Of a stretch of 64,000 bases of DNA, positions 12,701 through 22,828 are shown piece by piece. Origin of the DNA: Betaproteobacteria bacterium (GTDB lineage Bacteria > Pseudomonadota > Gammaproteobacteria > Burkholderiales > Ga0077523). The notes below the pieces were generated by a model. That model saw only the letters and a program-made list of their open reading frames with translations. It searched no databases and was not told where the DNA came from. The DNA lies in NCBI GenBank assembly GCA_016713305.1, contig JADJPK010000031.1:124001-188000 (forward strand), given 5' to 3'. Every line of letters starts with the position of its first letter. Positions within the stretch are counted from its first letter, which is position 1. Position numbers and translations under genes: made by a program.

Positions 12701-15700
12701 CCCAGCACCATGGGCTGAGTGTCTGCAGTGACCGGTACCACGCGGAAACCGTAGGAGGCCGTGCCGCCGACGTAATAGCGGCCCTCGACGACGATCGTCC
12801 ACGCGCCGTCGTACGGCAGCGTCTGGACGTCGACGTCGTTGTTGATGTGCGTCGGACCCCAATACGTGCGGCCCCACGGATCCAGCAGACGCCAGTACGT
12901 GTCGCCTCCGCTCGACGCGGTCCGGTCGAAGTAGAACTGTTCGCCGGCGGCCGCATCGAACCGGTAGAAGTGGGACGAGTTGGCCGGGTCGAGGGTGCCC
13001 GCGATGGTGGCTCCGCGCTCGATCGGTGTGGCGGTCGAAAGATCGACGAGACGGAACGAATACGTGGATGTTCCTTCGGCGCTGTCGTCCACGACGATGC
13101 GGTAGGTCCCGGCCGCGAGATCGAGAATGGTGGTGCCGTCGTAGGAATCGGTGCCGTAGAAGTACCGCTGGGACACGATCGTGCCGTTGGGCCCGACGAG
13201 GCTCCAGCGCGTGTTGGTGCTCTGCGTGCGGCTGTCCAGGTAGAGCCGCGTGGTGCCTTCGAGCGTGAAGCTGTGGATGTCGGTCTGGCCGGCGTGATCG
13301 ATGGCGCCGGTCACGACGTCCCCGACGTTGAATTCCGTTTCCTGGTCCTGCACCTTCGTCAGGCGGAAACTGTAGCTCGCCGTGCCGCCCACGTAATAGC
13401 GGCCTTCCACCAGCATCGTGTAGGTGCCGTCGAGGGCCAGACGGGTGACGTCCACGTCGTTGCTGGCTCTCTCCCACACGATCCGGCCGAGCGGGTCCAC
13501 CAGCCGCCAGTACGTGTCGCCCCCGCTGCGGGTGATGCGGTCGAAGTAGACGAGATCCCCCGCGTCCGCCTCGAAGCGGTAGAGCTCGGTTTCGTTCGCG
13601 GGCTGCAGCGTGCCCTCCACCAGCGCTCCGGAGACGATCTCCGTGGCGGTGCCCAGGTCCAGCACGCGGAAACTGTAGGCCGCCGCGGCGCCGGTGATCT
13701 GCAGCACGTAGGTACCGGCGGGCGCACTGACGACGGGATTCGCCTCGTAGGAATCCGCGTTGCTCAGCGTGCGTCCCGACACCAGCGTTCCCTGCGGTCC
13801 GGTGAGACTCCAGCGGACGTTGTCCAGGTTCACCAGCGAATCGAAGGCGAGCAGCGCGGGCGCGTCGAGGGTGAACGTGTAGCGGTCGATCTCGTTGGCT
13901 GCGCCGAGATTGGAAGACACGGTCTGGCCGAGCGCGAGCGCGGGAATCGGATCCGCCGTGCCGGCCGTCGTGGCGATCTCGATGTTGTCGAAGTCGTGGT
14001 TGGCCCTTTCTCCACCGTTGTAGGCCGACAGGCCCAGCCGGGCGTCCTTGAGTTCGAGGCCGCTCACGAAGTAGTTCGCGATCGGCGTCACGTCCTCGCC
14101 GCCCGCGGGGGTCAGCACGACCGTGACCGACGTTCCACCGCTCACGCGGGTGAGGATCACCCGGGCGTGGTTGAACTGCCCGTTGGCGAGGTCGAAGCCG
14201 GGGTTGCCGAACTCCGCCAGTTCCACGCCGTTGTAGTGCAGGGAGAGGTGATTGTTGTTCACCTCACCGTTGTTGTAGATGTCGAAGGACAGGCCGAAGG
14301 CGTCGGCCAGGTTGGCTTCCGGCCCGAGCCCCGGCAGCGCACCGCCGTTGCCCCAGGTGTCGGCGCCCGCCCACACGAGGCTGAAGCCGTCCGCCCGTCC
14401 ATACACAGGCTGCATGCGGAAATCGAGATCGATCTGGACGCTGCCGTGCGGACCGGCGTCCGTGGTCGCGAAGCTGATCGTGTTGCTCGTGTAGTACGAG
14501 CCACCGGGCACCAGGCGCAGGTAGCGGCCCGTGGGACCGTCTTCCTCGATGGTGGGGGCGCCGCCGTATTCGTTCACCAGCGTGTAGGGGAGGCCGATGC
14601 CGTCGAAATCCTGACCCGTGAGCCCGCTCGGATTGGCCTGTCCTGCATCGACCACGGCGAACTCGTAGTCCACCGCCGCCGTCTCGTTGTACCGGCCCTC
14701 GATCAGCAGGTAGTAGTGGCCCCCGAACGGCAGCGTGTAGTCACCCGTGTCGGCGAAGTTCGACGGGCCGAAGACGACACCGCCGAACGGATTGACGAGC
14801 CGCCAGTAAGCGGAGTCGCGGCTCTCCGAGATCATGTCGAAGCGCACGCGGTCGCGCGCGGACGCTTCGAACACGTAGACCTGCGTGGCGCTGCCCGGAT
14901 CGAGGGTGCCTTCCCGGGACTCGCCCACCTGGATTTCCGTGGCCGACGAAAGATCGAGCAGCGCGAACGCGTAGTCGCCCACACCGTCGGATGCGGACTC
15001 GACCGTGAGCCGGTAGTCGCCCGCAGCCAGGGCCAGCACGGGACTGGCGCCGAAGTCGGCGGAATCGGACCCGTTGAACGAGCGCGCGGAGACCACGAGG
15101 CCTTGCGGGCCGTCCAGCGTCCACAGCAGATCGGACCGGTTGACGCGCGGATCGAACAGGAACTGCCCCGCGCCGTCCAGGGTGAACGTGTAGACGTTCC
15201 TGTCGCCGGCCTCCGCGAGCGTGCCGCCGGTCTCGGTGTCGAACGCAAGCTCGGTCTCGGTCACCGTGGGCCGGCCGATGCGGAAGGCGTAGTTCGCGTC
15301 GCCCCCGGTGTAGTAGCGGCCTTCCACCAGCAGCGTGTACGTGCCTTCCGCCAGGGCGGCCGGTTCGACATCGCCGAACTGCGAGGGTCCCCACACCGTG
15401 CGCCCGGCCGGGTCCAGCAGGCGCCAGTAGACGTCTCCGCCGGCTCCGCCGATGGCATTGAAGTACAGCGTGTCTCCGTCCTCGGCCTCGAACTGGTAGG
15501 CGTCGGTCTCGGTGGACGGCTCGAGCCGCGCCTCGACGGTTTCACCGATCATCACCGTCTGCGCCTGCGCCAGGGGCAACAGCCGGAAGGCGTAGTTGCC
15601 GGTGACGTCGTTGGTGCCCTCCACCGTCAGCGTGTAGTCGCCCGCGACGAGATCGAAGATCGCCGTTCCGTCGTAGGAATCGGAGCTGTAGAAGGTGCGT

Positions 15701-18700
15701 CCGCTCGTCTCCGTTCCCCGGGGACCGGTCAGGCTCCAGCGGAGATTGCTCACCTCCCACAGCGAATCGAAATACAGCCGCGTGGCGGAATCCAGCGTGA
15801 AGGTGTGCAGCGTGCGATAGCCGGGCAACTCGATGCGGCCCTTGACGATGCCGAAGGTGAGGTCCTGCACCGTCGCGTCCCGGCCATGGCCGGACGTGTC
15901 GGCGATCACGTGGCCGCCCGCTTCGTCGAACTGCCACTCGCCGATGAGGCCCGCCGGCGCCGGTTGCGTCAGGGCATTCATGGACTCCGCGATCTGCTGC
16001 GTCGTACGTGCGACGTTCCACACGCGCATGTCGTCGACGGCGCCGCGCAGATGCGAATACCCGGTGCTGCCTTCCGTCGTCGTGCCCAGATAGAGCGGCG
16101 ACTCCGACGGCCAGCCGATCGTCAGGACGCTGCTCGTCTGCTGCGCCCGGTCGGTGCCGTCCACCACGATGCGCATGGTCTGGGCTTCGCGATCGACAAC
16201 TGCGGCCACGTGGTACCACTGTCCGGTCTGGATCGTGCCGCCGGCCGTGTTCACGGCCGTCTCGTTCACGCCGTTGCCCATGGACATGTACAGCATGCCG
16301 TTGCTGTGCAGCCACAGCGAGAACGTGCGCTTCCGGTAATCGCCGTCCTCTCCCTGGAAGAAGATCGGCGTCCAGGTGTTGTCGATGCCGTCGACCCGCA
16401 GCCACGTTTCCCAGGTGGCCGAGCCTGCCAGGGAGGCGCCGCTGTCGTACGGGACCTCCACATAGTGCAGACCGTCCAGCACCAGCGCGCTGCCGTCCTC
16501 GCGTTCCGTCCAGCTCGTGCTCATGTTCGAGCTCTCGCCGGGAACCATGGGCCGCTCGGTGTTCACCGTGCGCACGAAGCGGAAGCTGTAGTTGCCGTTG
16601 CCCGGGCTGGGGCCGCCTTCCACCAGCATCGTGTACCAGCCCGTGGCGGAGAAGTGCATCCGGCCGGCGTCGCCGCCGATGTAGTTGGCCCCGGAGACGA
16701 CGCGGCCGAACGGATCCAGCAGGCGCCAGTACGTATTGCCCGGGTTCCCGTTCAGCGAGTCGAAGTAGGCGTTGTCGCCGTCCGTCGCTTCGAAGCGGTA
16801 GATGTGGGTGCCCGAGGTCGGGTCCAGCAGCCCCGTCACCGTTTCGTCGAACTGGAATTCCGTCGCCTGCCCGACATCCAGCAGGCGGATCGAGAACTCT
16901 CCGGTCGTGTCGGCACTGCCGTCGACGGTGAGCGTGTAGTCGCCCGCGATCAGATCGAGAATGCTGCTGCCCGCGTAGGAATCGGTCTGGTCGAACGGAC
17001 GCGAGCTCACGAGCGTGCCCTGCGGCCCGGCGAGGGTCCAGCGCATCGCGTTCTGCCCGGTGAGCGCGTCCACGTAGATGCGTCGCGTGTCGTCGAGCGA
17101 GAACGTATAGGTGCGCTTCTGTCCGGCGTGGTCGAGACTGCCGTCGAGCTGCTCGCCCACCGCGATCTCGCCGGCGGCGTCGTCCACGTGATTGAGGGCG
17201 AACCGGTAGATGGACGGCGAATCGTGATAGATGCGGCCTTCCAGGGCGATGAGGTACTTGCCGCTGAATTGCGCCGTGAAGACGTCGATGTCGTTGAACC
17301 ACTGCGGCCCGGAGACGAGATTGCCGACGGGATCGAAGAGCCTGACCGTGAAGTTGTCTCCGGCCAGGATCTGGCGGTCGAAGTAGAACCGCTCGCCGGC
17401 CTGCGCCTCGAACCGGTACAGCTTCGTCTCGACGGCAGGGAAGTTGGTGAGGTACCCGTCGTTGAAGTTGAACGACCCGTCGGCCACGAAAGCATCGTAG
17501 TCCGGCTCGTCCATGCCCCAGCGGCCGATCAGCCCCTCGTGCGAACCGACGATGGCGGCGCGATAGTGGGTGGCGATGTCCTCGGCACTGCGCGCCACAT
17601 TCCACAGCCGCACCTCGTCCAGCATGCCGCGCCAGGGATACCCGCCTGCGCCCTGCCCCAGCAGCAGCGGCTGGGTGGTGTGGTTGATGGTTCCGGCGTA
17701 GGCCCGGCTGGCAACCTCCTCGCCATTCACGTACAACCGCAACGTCGCACCGTCGTAGGTCCCCGCGACGTGCGTCCAGGTGTCCACCGCCAGCGGCGTG
17801 GAGATCTCGACGTTGTTGTAGTTGTTGATGAAGAAGTGCAACCGGCCATCGGGGTAGATGGCGAGCCCGTAGCCGTCGTTCCAGCTGCTGTTCGACGACT
17901 TCATCGCCACGGCATCCCAGGTGGACGCGGCGGCCCCACGGTTGACCCAGGCCTCGAGAGTCAGCTGCTGCGGACGCAGGGAGGCGTCGTCGGGGATCGT
18001 CACGTACCGGTTCCACGTGCGGAAGTCCAGCGCGCCCCCGGCGTCGGCCGGGTCGTCCATGGGCACGGTGGAGGGCAGACGCACCTCGGGTACGCCGATG
18101 GCGGCATCGCCGAGTACGCCGTCGATGACCTCCAGGACCTGGATGTCGGATGCGGTGCCGGCATCGAGCAACCGGAAGGCGTAAGCGCCGACGAAGTCCC
18201 CCGAGCCGTCGATGGTGAGCGTGTAGCTTCCCGAAGCCAGTTCCAGGAGCGGATTGCCGCCCACTTCCCACGAATCCGATCCGGTAAGCGATCGGCCGGA
18301 GACGAGCACCCCGCGCGGACCCGTGAGGGACCACAGGACGCTCGGCTGCTCATTGAGCGCGTCGAACAGCGCGGTGGTGGCCTGCGCCACGTCGAAGTGG
18401 TAGATGACACGTTGACCGGCGTGTTCGATGGTCCCCAGCGCCGTGTCGCCCATGCCATAGCCGACTTCGACATCCTCGATGCCCTGGACCTTGAAGGTGT
18501 AGGTCGACGGAGTGGTCGTGTTGTTGATCCGGCCTTCCAGCGCCAGCGTGTACGTGCCGTCGTAGGCAAGCGTCAGCTCGCCGCCGTCGGTGTTGAAGTT
18601 GCTCGAACCGAAGACGGCGCGGCCCCACGGATCGAGCAGGCGCCAGCGGATGTCGCCGGAACGCGTGACGTAGTCGAGATAGATGCGGTCGCCGCTCTCC

Positions 18701-21700
18701 GCCTCGAAGCGGTAGAGCGCCGTGGCGTTCGATGCATCGAGGGTGCCCTCGATCTGGGCACCAAGGATCAGCTCGGTGGCGTCGTCGAGATCGGCGAGCC
18801 TGAAGCGGAACGCTCCGGCGGCGTCCCCACTGCCGTCGATGGTGAGCCGGTAGGTGCCTTCCCGGAGTTCCATCACCGACAGGCCGTCGACGCTGTCGCT
18901 GGAGGTGAAGGACCGGTCGAGCACCACCGAACCGCGCGGACCCGTGAGACTCCAATGGACCGAGCTGTTGTTGGTCAGGGCATCGAAATAGACGAGCGAG
19001 GTGCCAGCCACATCGAAGGTGTAGGTGACCTGATCTCCCGCCTGCGCGATCTCGCCGTCGACGACCTCGCCCAGAGAAATCGCCGATTCGCTCGCGTCCG
19101 CGGCCTCCTGCAGGACGAACGAGTAGCTCACGGAACTGTAGTACTGGGTCGTCCAGACGCGCGGTTCCGCCAGCAGGGTGTATGTCCCGGCCACGTCGAG
19201 CTGGAACACGTCCACATCGGAGAAATTCACGGGACCGAAGACCTGCCGGCCCCAGGGATCGAACAACCGCCAGCTGAGCCAGCTGGTGTTCGAATGGGAC
19301 AGGCTGCGCATGTCCAGGAAATACCGTCCGCCCTCTTCCGGAACGTCGAAGCGGTAGACGTCGCTCTCGTTGGCCGGGTTGAAGTCGGCACTCTTCACTT
19401 CACCGGGCAGGATCTCGGTGGCGTCCGCAAGATCCAGCAGACGGAAGGCGTACGCGCCCGTGGTGCTTCCGGTCGCGCTGATCTGGATCTGGTAGGTGCC
19501 TGCCATCACCAGCGGAACGACGGGATTGGGACTGCCCAGCTCGTAGGATTCCGAGTTGTACAGCGACCGCGCGTCGACTTCCTGGCCGCGCGCGCTCAGC
19601 AGACGCCAGCGGAAGCTCGAATTGTTGTTCGGGGCAAGGCTGTCCATCACGACGAGCGCAGGCGCGTCGATCGTGAAGACATACGAATCCACTTCGCCGG
19701 CGGCCGAAAGGGTTCCGTCCACGCGGTTGCCCAGCGACATCTCGGTGCCGGTGAATTCCGCCACCGGCGTGTTGCCGAGGCTCGTGACGGCGAACGTGTA
19801 GCTGCTGACCGTGCCCGCGCCCACCGTGCCCTCCAGGAGCAGCGTGTAGGTGCCTTCGATCAGCGCGGTGACGTTCGCGACGTTCTGGAACGACGTGGGT
19901 CCGAACACCGTGCGGCCCGTGGGATCCAGCAGACGCCAGTAGGGTGTGCTGCCCGAGAGCGTCTTGCGGTCGAACGTGAACTGGTCCCCCGAAGCAGCCT
20001 CGAAGCGGTAGGCGACCGTCGTGTTGGCCGGGTCCAGCGTCCCTTCCACGTCCACATCCTTGGCGAGTTCCTGAGCCCCGGCGAGATCCAGCAGCCGGAA
20101 GGCGAATTCGCCCGTGGTGTCGCCTGCCCCGTCGACGGTCAGCACGTAGCTGCCCGCCGCCAGATCGAGCAGCGGGTTGCCCGCGCTGGCATCGGACTGG
20201 GACATTGCCCGTCCGGACACCTCCACACCGCGGGGACCGGAAAGCGACCAGTACAAGTTCGAGTTGTTGGTGAGCGAGTCGAACAGCAGCCGTGCCGGGT
20301 CGGCAAGATCGAAGGTGAAGCGGACACGTTCGCCGGGCGACGCGATGGCGCTCTCGGCACGCTCGCCCACGGCAAGCTCGGCTTCGGCATCCTCCGCCGC
20401 ATGCACGGCGATCTCGTAGGCGGCCGAGCCCGTGTTCGTGACGCGGCCCTCGATCGCGACGAGGTAGTCGCCGGTGAACTGCGCCGTGAACACATCCACG
20501 TCGCCGATTTCCGCCGGTCCGGAGATGAGGGCGCCGAACGGGTCGAACAGACGCAAGGTGAGGTTCGCCCCAGACTTGCTCACGAGGTCGAAGTAGAGGC
20601 GCTCGCCCGCCGTCGCGGCAAAGCGGTACAGGTGCGTCTCGCGCGCCGGCACATTGGTGATGCTCGCGGTGATCCCGTTGCCCGAGGCGTCCGCGTACTC
20701 CGTGCCGGTGGCCTCGTCGAAGTGCCACGCTGCTGCGAGACCGGTCGTGGTCTCGGGCATTGCCGCGCGATAGTGGGCGGCAATCTGCTCCGCCGTGCGC
20801 GCGACGGTCCAGACCCGGACCTCGTCGAGGTTGCCGACGAAGTCCTGTTCCGTACCCTGCCGGCTGCCGACACGCAGCTCTTCCTGGCTCGGCGAGGTGT
20901 CGCCGATCGCGCCCGATCCTTGGTGGGTGTGGACGAGCTCACCGTTCGCGTACGTGTCGACGCGGGCGTTGTCGTAGACCACGGCGATGTGCGTCCACTC
21001 GTTCAACGCCGCGACATAACCCGTGTTGACCCAGTTCCACCCGGGACTGCCGTTGGCGAAGGCCCAGGCGATGCTGCCGTCGGCGAAGCGCGCGATCTCG
21101 TACTCGCCCTCGCGATTGACGATGATGCCGCCGTAGGTACCGTCCGTTCCGTTCCCGGTCGGACGGATCCATGCCTCCACCGTGAGCTGGTTGGTGGCCT
21201 CGAGGGCCGGGGCCGTGCCCGCCGTGACGTAGGTCGTGCCACCGTCCACCAGGAGCGAACGGTTCGTGGCCGGATCGACGCCATCGAGGGGGGCACCCGC
21301 CGTCGAATGCATCCTGGCCGCGGTCTGCCCGACATCGCCGACGATGCCGGAGACCGGCACGCCGCGCTGGAGCTGACCGCCGTCGGTGAGATCGAGGAGG
21401 CTGAAGGCGTAGTCGCCGACGGCATCGTCCACGCCGTCGATCACCAGCGTGTAGTCGCCGGAACCGAGAGCGAGCGCCGTGTTGGTGTTCCACGCATTGG
21501 CGTCGGACTGATGGAGTCCCCTGGCACCGACCACCGTGCCGCGCGGCCCGATCAGCGACCACTGCACGTCCGAGCGGTTCACGAGCGAATCGAACAAGAC
21601 CGTCCGCTCGGAGTCGAGCGTGAACGTGTGCAGGACGCGGGCACCCGCCGAGGCCAGTGTTCCCATCACCGTGGCGCCGACTTCGACCGGAACCGTCGTC

Positions 21701-22500
21701 TCGACGACGGGCACGACGTTGAAGCGGTAGTCCATCGGGGTGCCGTTGGACACCCGCCCTTCGATGAGCAGCGTGTAGGCGCCGTCGTACTGCATCAGGG
21801 TCTCGCCCACGTCCCCGCCCATTGAGGTGGGGCCCCAGACGTTGCGGCCGAAAGGATCCAGAAGGCGCCAGTACGCGCCGGATTCGACACCGAGCGTGCG
21901 ATCGAAATAGAACTTCGAGCCTGCGACGACGCTGAACTGGTACGCGTCCGTTTCGCGGCCCGGTTCGAGCCGGCCTTCCTGAGGTGTTCCCGGGGTGATC
22001 TCGTCGGCCTGCCCGAGGTCCAGCAGACGGAAGCTGTACGCGCCCGTGTTGTCGCCCGCGCCATCCACCGTGAGGGTGTAGTCGCCGGGCATCAGGTCGA
22101 ACGCGACGGTCCCGCTCTGATTCACCGAATCGCTCTGGTCGAAGCGGCGGTCGGTGACGAGCGCGCCCTCCGGTCCCGTGAGGGACCAGCGCTTGTTGCT
22201 GTCCTGCGTCAGGGAATCGAACACCACGCGCGTGGCGTTCTCCAGGACGAAGCCGTAGCGGTCCACTTCGCCCGGAACGTCGAGGGAACCCTCGATGGTC
22301 GGAACCAGGGAATCGGCCGACAGGAGCACGCGCGGCTCGAGGGCCTCGATGAGCGGCCGCCGGCGGAAGGGCGGCAGAGGGCCGCGCACGAGACTCGCAA
22401 GACGGGCCGGCAGGCCCTGGCGCAGGCGGCGCGCCTTGCGCAGCGAGATGTCCATCACCTTCTTTGCACGGCGTGCAACAACGGCTGCCTGGTCGTACAT
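1..22500 (-). CDS. Giant LEPR-XLL protein B (PPC-like/LamG/CARDB repeats), 3' end outside window
   Basis: Presumed exported giant adhesin-like protein of at least 7,500 residues. Start ATG at 22,500 is preceded by an AGAGGTG Shine-Dalgarno (22,505-22,511). The basic N-terminus leads to PFRRR and LEALEPRVLLSAD near residue 50, the LEPR-XLL signature. Order after that: 12 PPC-like repeats interrupted by three LamG and one L-lectin-like domain (22,290-12,080), 17 CARDB domains (12,065-5,390), a PPC domain, a TIG-like domain, a unique segment, a propeller-like segment, a Big_5-like domain and cadherin/Ig repeats running off the left edge. The reading frame breaks four times, near 5,719, 4,931, 3,723 and 2,070. 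Each break is a single base lost, gained, lost and gained in that order, and the protein reads on sensibly in the new frame each time. Probably sequencing errors; if real, the gene is broken after about residue 5,590. No enzyme domain was recognised. Binding of glycans or proteins at the surface is inferred from the domain types. Confidence 0.88.
3725..4790 (-). other. Unrecognised ~350-residue segment in protein B
   Basis: Non-repetitive and not recognised. It contains long helical, acidic stretches (for example LHDQAFDQFRARMAAQF and LAALEEAELL), two Cys (in NDCIIPF and SECYEG), and aromatic-rich loops. It differs from the beta-rich repeats on both sides, so it may be the functional head of this part of the protein. 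It ends at the frame break near 3,723. Confidence 0.5.
4790..5390 (-). other. PPC domain followed by TIG/IPT-like domain in protein B
   Basis: The first part (5,390-5,080) has the PPC pattern, with LTLADGQEKLFQIKVP, TLRLTLEASD and GTYYLLVRN. The second (5,080-4,790) reads VTTTIRGAQFQDNAIVKL, then ATFDFTD, LYDLKVINPNGD, typical of IPT/TIG Ig-like folds. A single extra G near 4,931 breaks the frame inside the TIG-like part. Confidence 0.6.
5390..12065 (-). repeat. Seventeen CARDB domains in protein B
   Basis: Tandem units of about 120-130 residues. Each begins with a strand such as PDLxV or ADLxV, followed by GxxxxVxWTVxNxG, a W(T/S)DRxYLS strand, a GxSYTxxxxxxxP strand, a GxYxxxVxTD strand and an exxNN turn. 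This is the CARDB (cell adhesion related domain found in bacteria) pattern. First strands begin near 12,060, 11,650, 11,270, 10,860, 10,480, 10,110, 9,750, 9,390, 9,000, 8,640, 8,270, 7,900, 7,470, 7,100, 6,630, 6,160 and 5,760. The last unit is split by the frame break near 5,719. They probably form an extended stalk. Confidence 0.85.
13960..14610 (-). other. L-type lectin-like domain in protein B
   Basis: A jelly-roll segment unlike the LamG copies. It reads DGFSLVWAG, GLGPEANLADAFGLSFDIYN, NNHLSLHYNG and FDNIEIATT, resembling legume/L-type lectin folds with a DGF strand and a DIYN strand. Inserted after PPC-like unit 9. The family assignment is by eye. Confidence 0.55.
15840..16550 (-). 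other. LamG-like lectin domain 3 of protein B
   Basis: Landmarks ATWETWLRVDG, QWYHVAAVVDR, VDDMRVWNVART and GEWQFDEAGG. Lies after PPC-like unit 7. Predicted glycan or matrix binding from the family. Confidence 0.75.
17440..18060 (-). other. LamG-like lectin domain 2 of protein B
   Basis: Same jelly-roll landmarks as the first copy: LTLEAWVNRG, TWTHVAGTYDG, LYVNGEEVASR, LDEVRLWNVARS and GRWGMDE. Lies after PPC-like unit 6. Confidence 0.75.
20650..21240 (-). other. LamG-like lectin domain 1 of protein B
   Basis: Concanavalin A/LamG jelly-roll pattern: LTVEAWIRP strand, then a W-rich middle, EWTHIAVVYD, LDEVRVWTVART and a closing AWHFDE strand. In this family such domains bind carbohydrate or matrix proteins. 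Inserted in the PPC-like array after unit 2. Confidence 0.75.
22290..22500 (-). other. N-terminal LEPR-XLL region of protein B
   Basis: About 70 residues rich in Arg and Lys, ending in PPFRRRPLIEALEPRVLLSAD. The same arrangement heads proteins A and C. There is no classical Sec signal peptide: no hydrophobic h-region follows the basic stretch. LEPR-XLL is a described N-terminal homology domain of giant bacterial proteins. Its role in export or processing is not established. Confidence 0.85.
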
Positions 22501-22504
22501 GGGT

Positions 22505-22511
22505 CACCTCT
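22505..22511 (-). promoter_or_regulatory. Ribosome binding site of gene B
   Basis: AGAGGTG on the minus strand, 4 bases before ATG at 22,500. It favours this start over the in-frame ATG at 22,455. Confidence 0.65.
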
Positions 22512-22793
22512 CAAAGTGCCCTGCACGCCCCCCGATTGCGGGAAGTTTCCTCAGTCTCCGGTGGCGGCCTCGCGTCTTGGCGGCGGGCTCGCTCGATTCT
22601 GTTGCTCGGATCGACCTGGACGCTCGCGCCGGTCCGGATACGGACCAGTCAGGAGGCACGCAGTTCTATGTTCTGTTCTGGATCCACTTCGGATCGATGC
22701 TTGCATTGTGGTCTCTCACCGTCGAGCCAATGTTGACAGTCGTCAACGCCGCAGGACATTTCCACCGCAAACCCGTTCCGTATTTCTCTACCA

Positions 22794-22811
22794 CCGATGC
22801 CCTGGCATCGG
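22794..22811 (-). terminator. Hairpin downstream of gene A
   Basis: Perfect inverted repeat CCGATGCCCTGGCATCGG, 17 bases after the gene A stop codon (22,829-22,831). No T-run follows on the minus strand, so it is a weak or factor-dependent terminator at best, or simply an RNA-stabilising stem. Confidence 0.35.
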
Positions 22812-22828
22812 CATTCGCTACCTCACAA

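Larger units (their letters stand above)
12080..22290 (-). repeat. Twelve PPC-like tandem units in protein B
   Basis: Divergent tandem units of about 230-280 residues. Each half-pair shows landmarks such as FDSL..RWSLTGPRG, SDS, AGDYTLTVDG and FRLLDL, then GTLDP..YRF, YWRLLDPWGR, VWGP and GTYTLLVEGRYY. The pattern (a Gly-Thr-Leu turn, a Tyr-rich strand, then a YTL strand) resembles bacterial pre-peptidase C-terminal (PPC) domains in pairs. I count 12 copies of the WSLTGPRG-type motif between about 22,160 and 12,560. LamG or lectin domains are inserted after units 2, 6, 7 and 9. The function is probably structural or adhesive; the family assignment is by eye. Confidence 0.7.
22501..22828. other. 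Intergenic region between genes A and B
   Basis: No convincing ORF. It holds the gene B ribosome binding site, a small inverted repeat TTGACAGTCGTCAA at 22,733-22,746, and a hairpin just after gene A. No clear sigma-70 promoter was found, so B may be transcribed from its own promoter or together with A. Confidence 0.5.

Noticed and set aside
6409..21825. 5,138-codon open frame on the plus strand
   Set aside because: It lies exactly opposite gene B. Its Arg/His/Val-rich translation has no domain pattern and mirrors the codon bias of the minus-strand repeats, while the minus frame shows clear CARDB, LamG and PPC-like domains.
22733..22746. TTGACA-like promoter box after gene A
   Set aside because: It is part of a short palindrome, and no -10 element lies at a usable distance on either strand.
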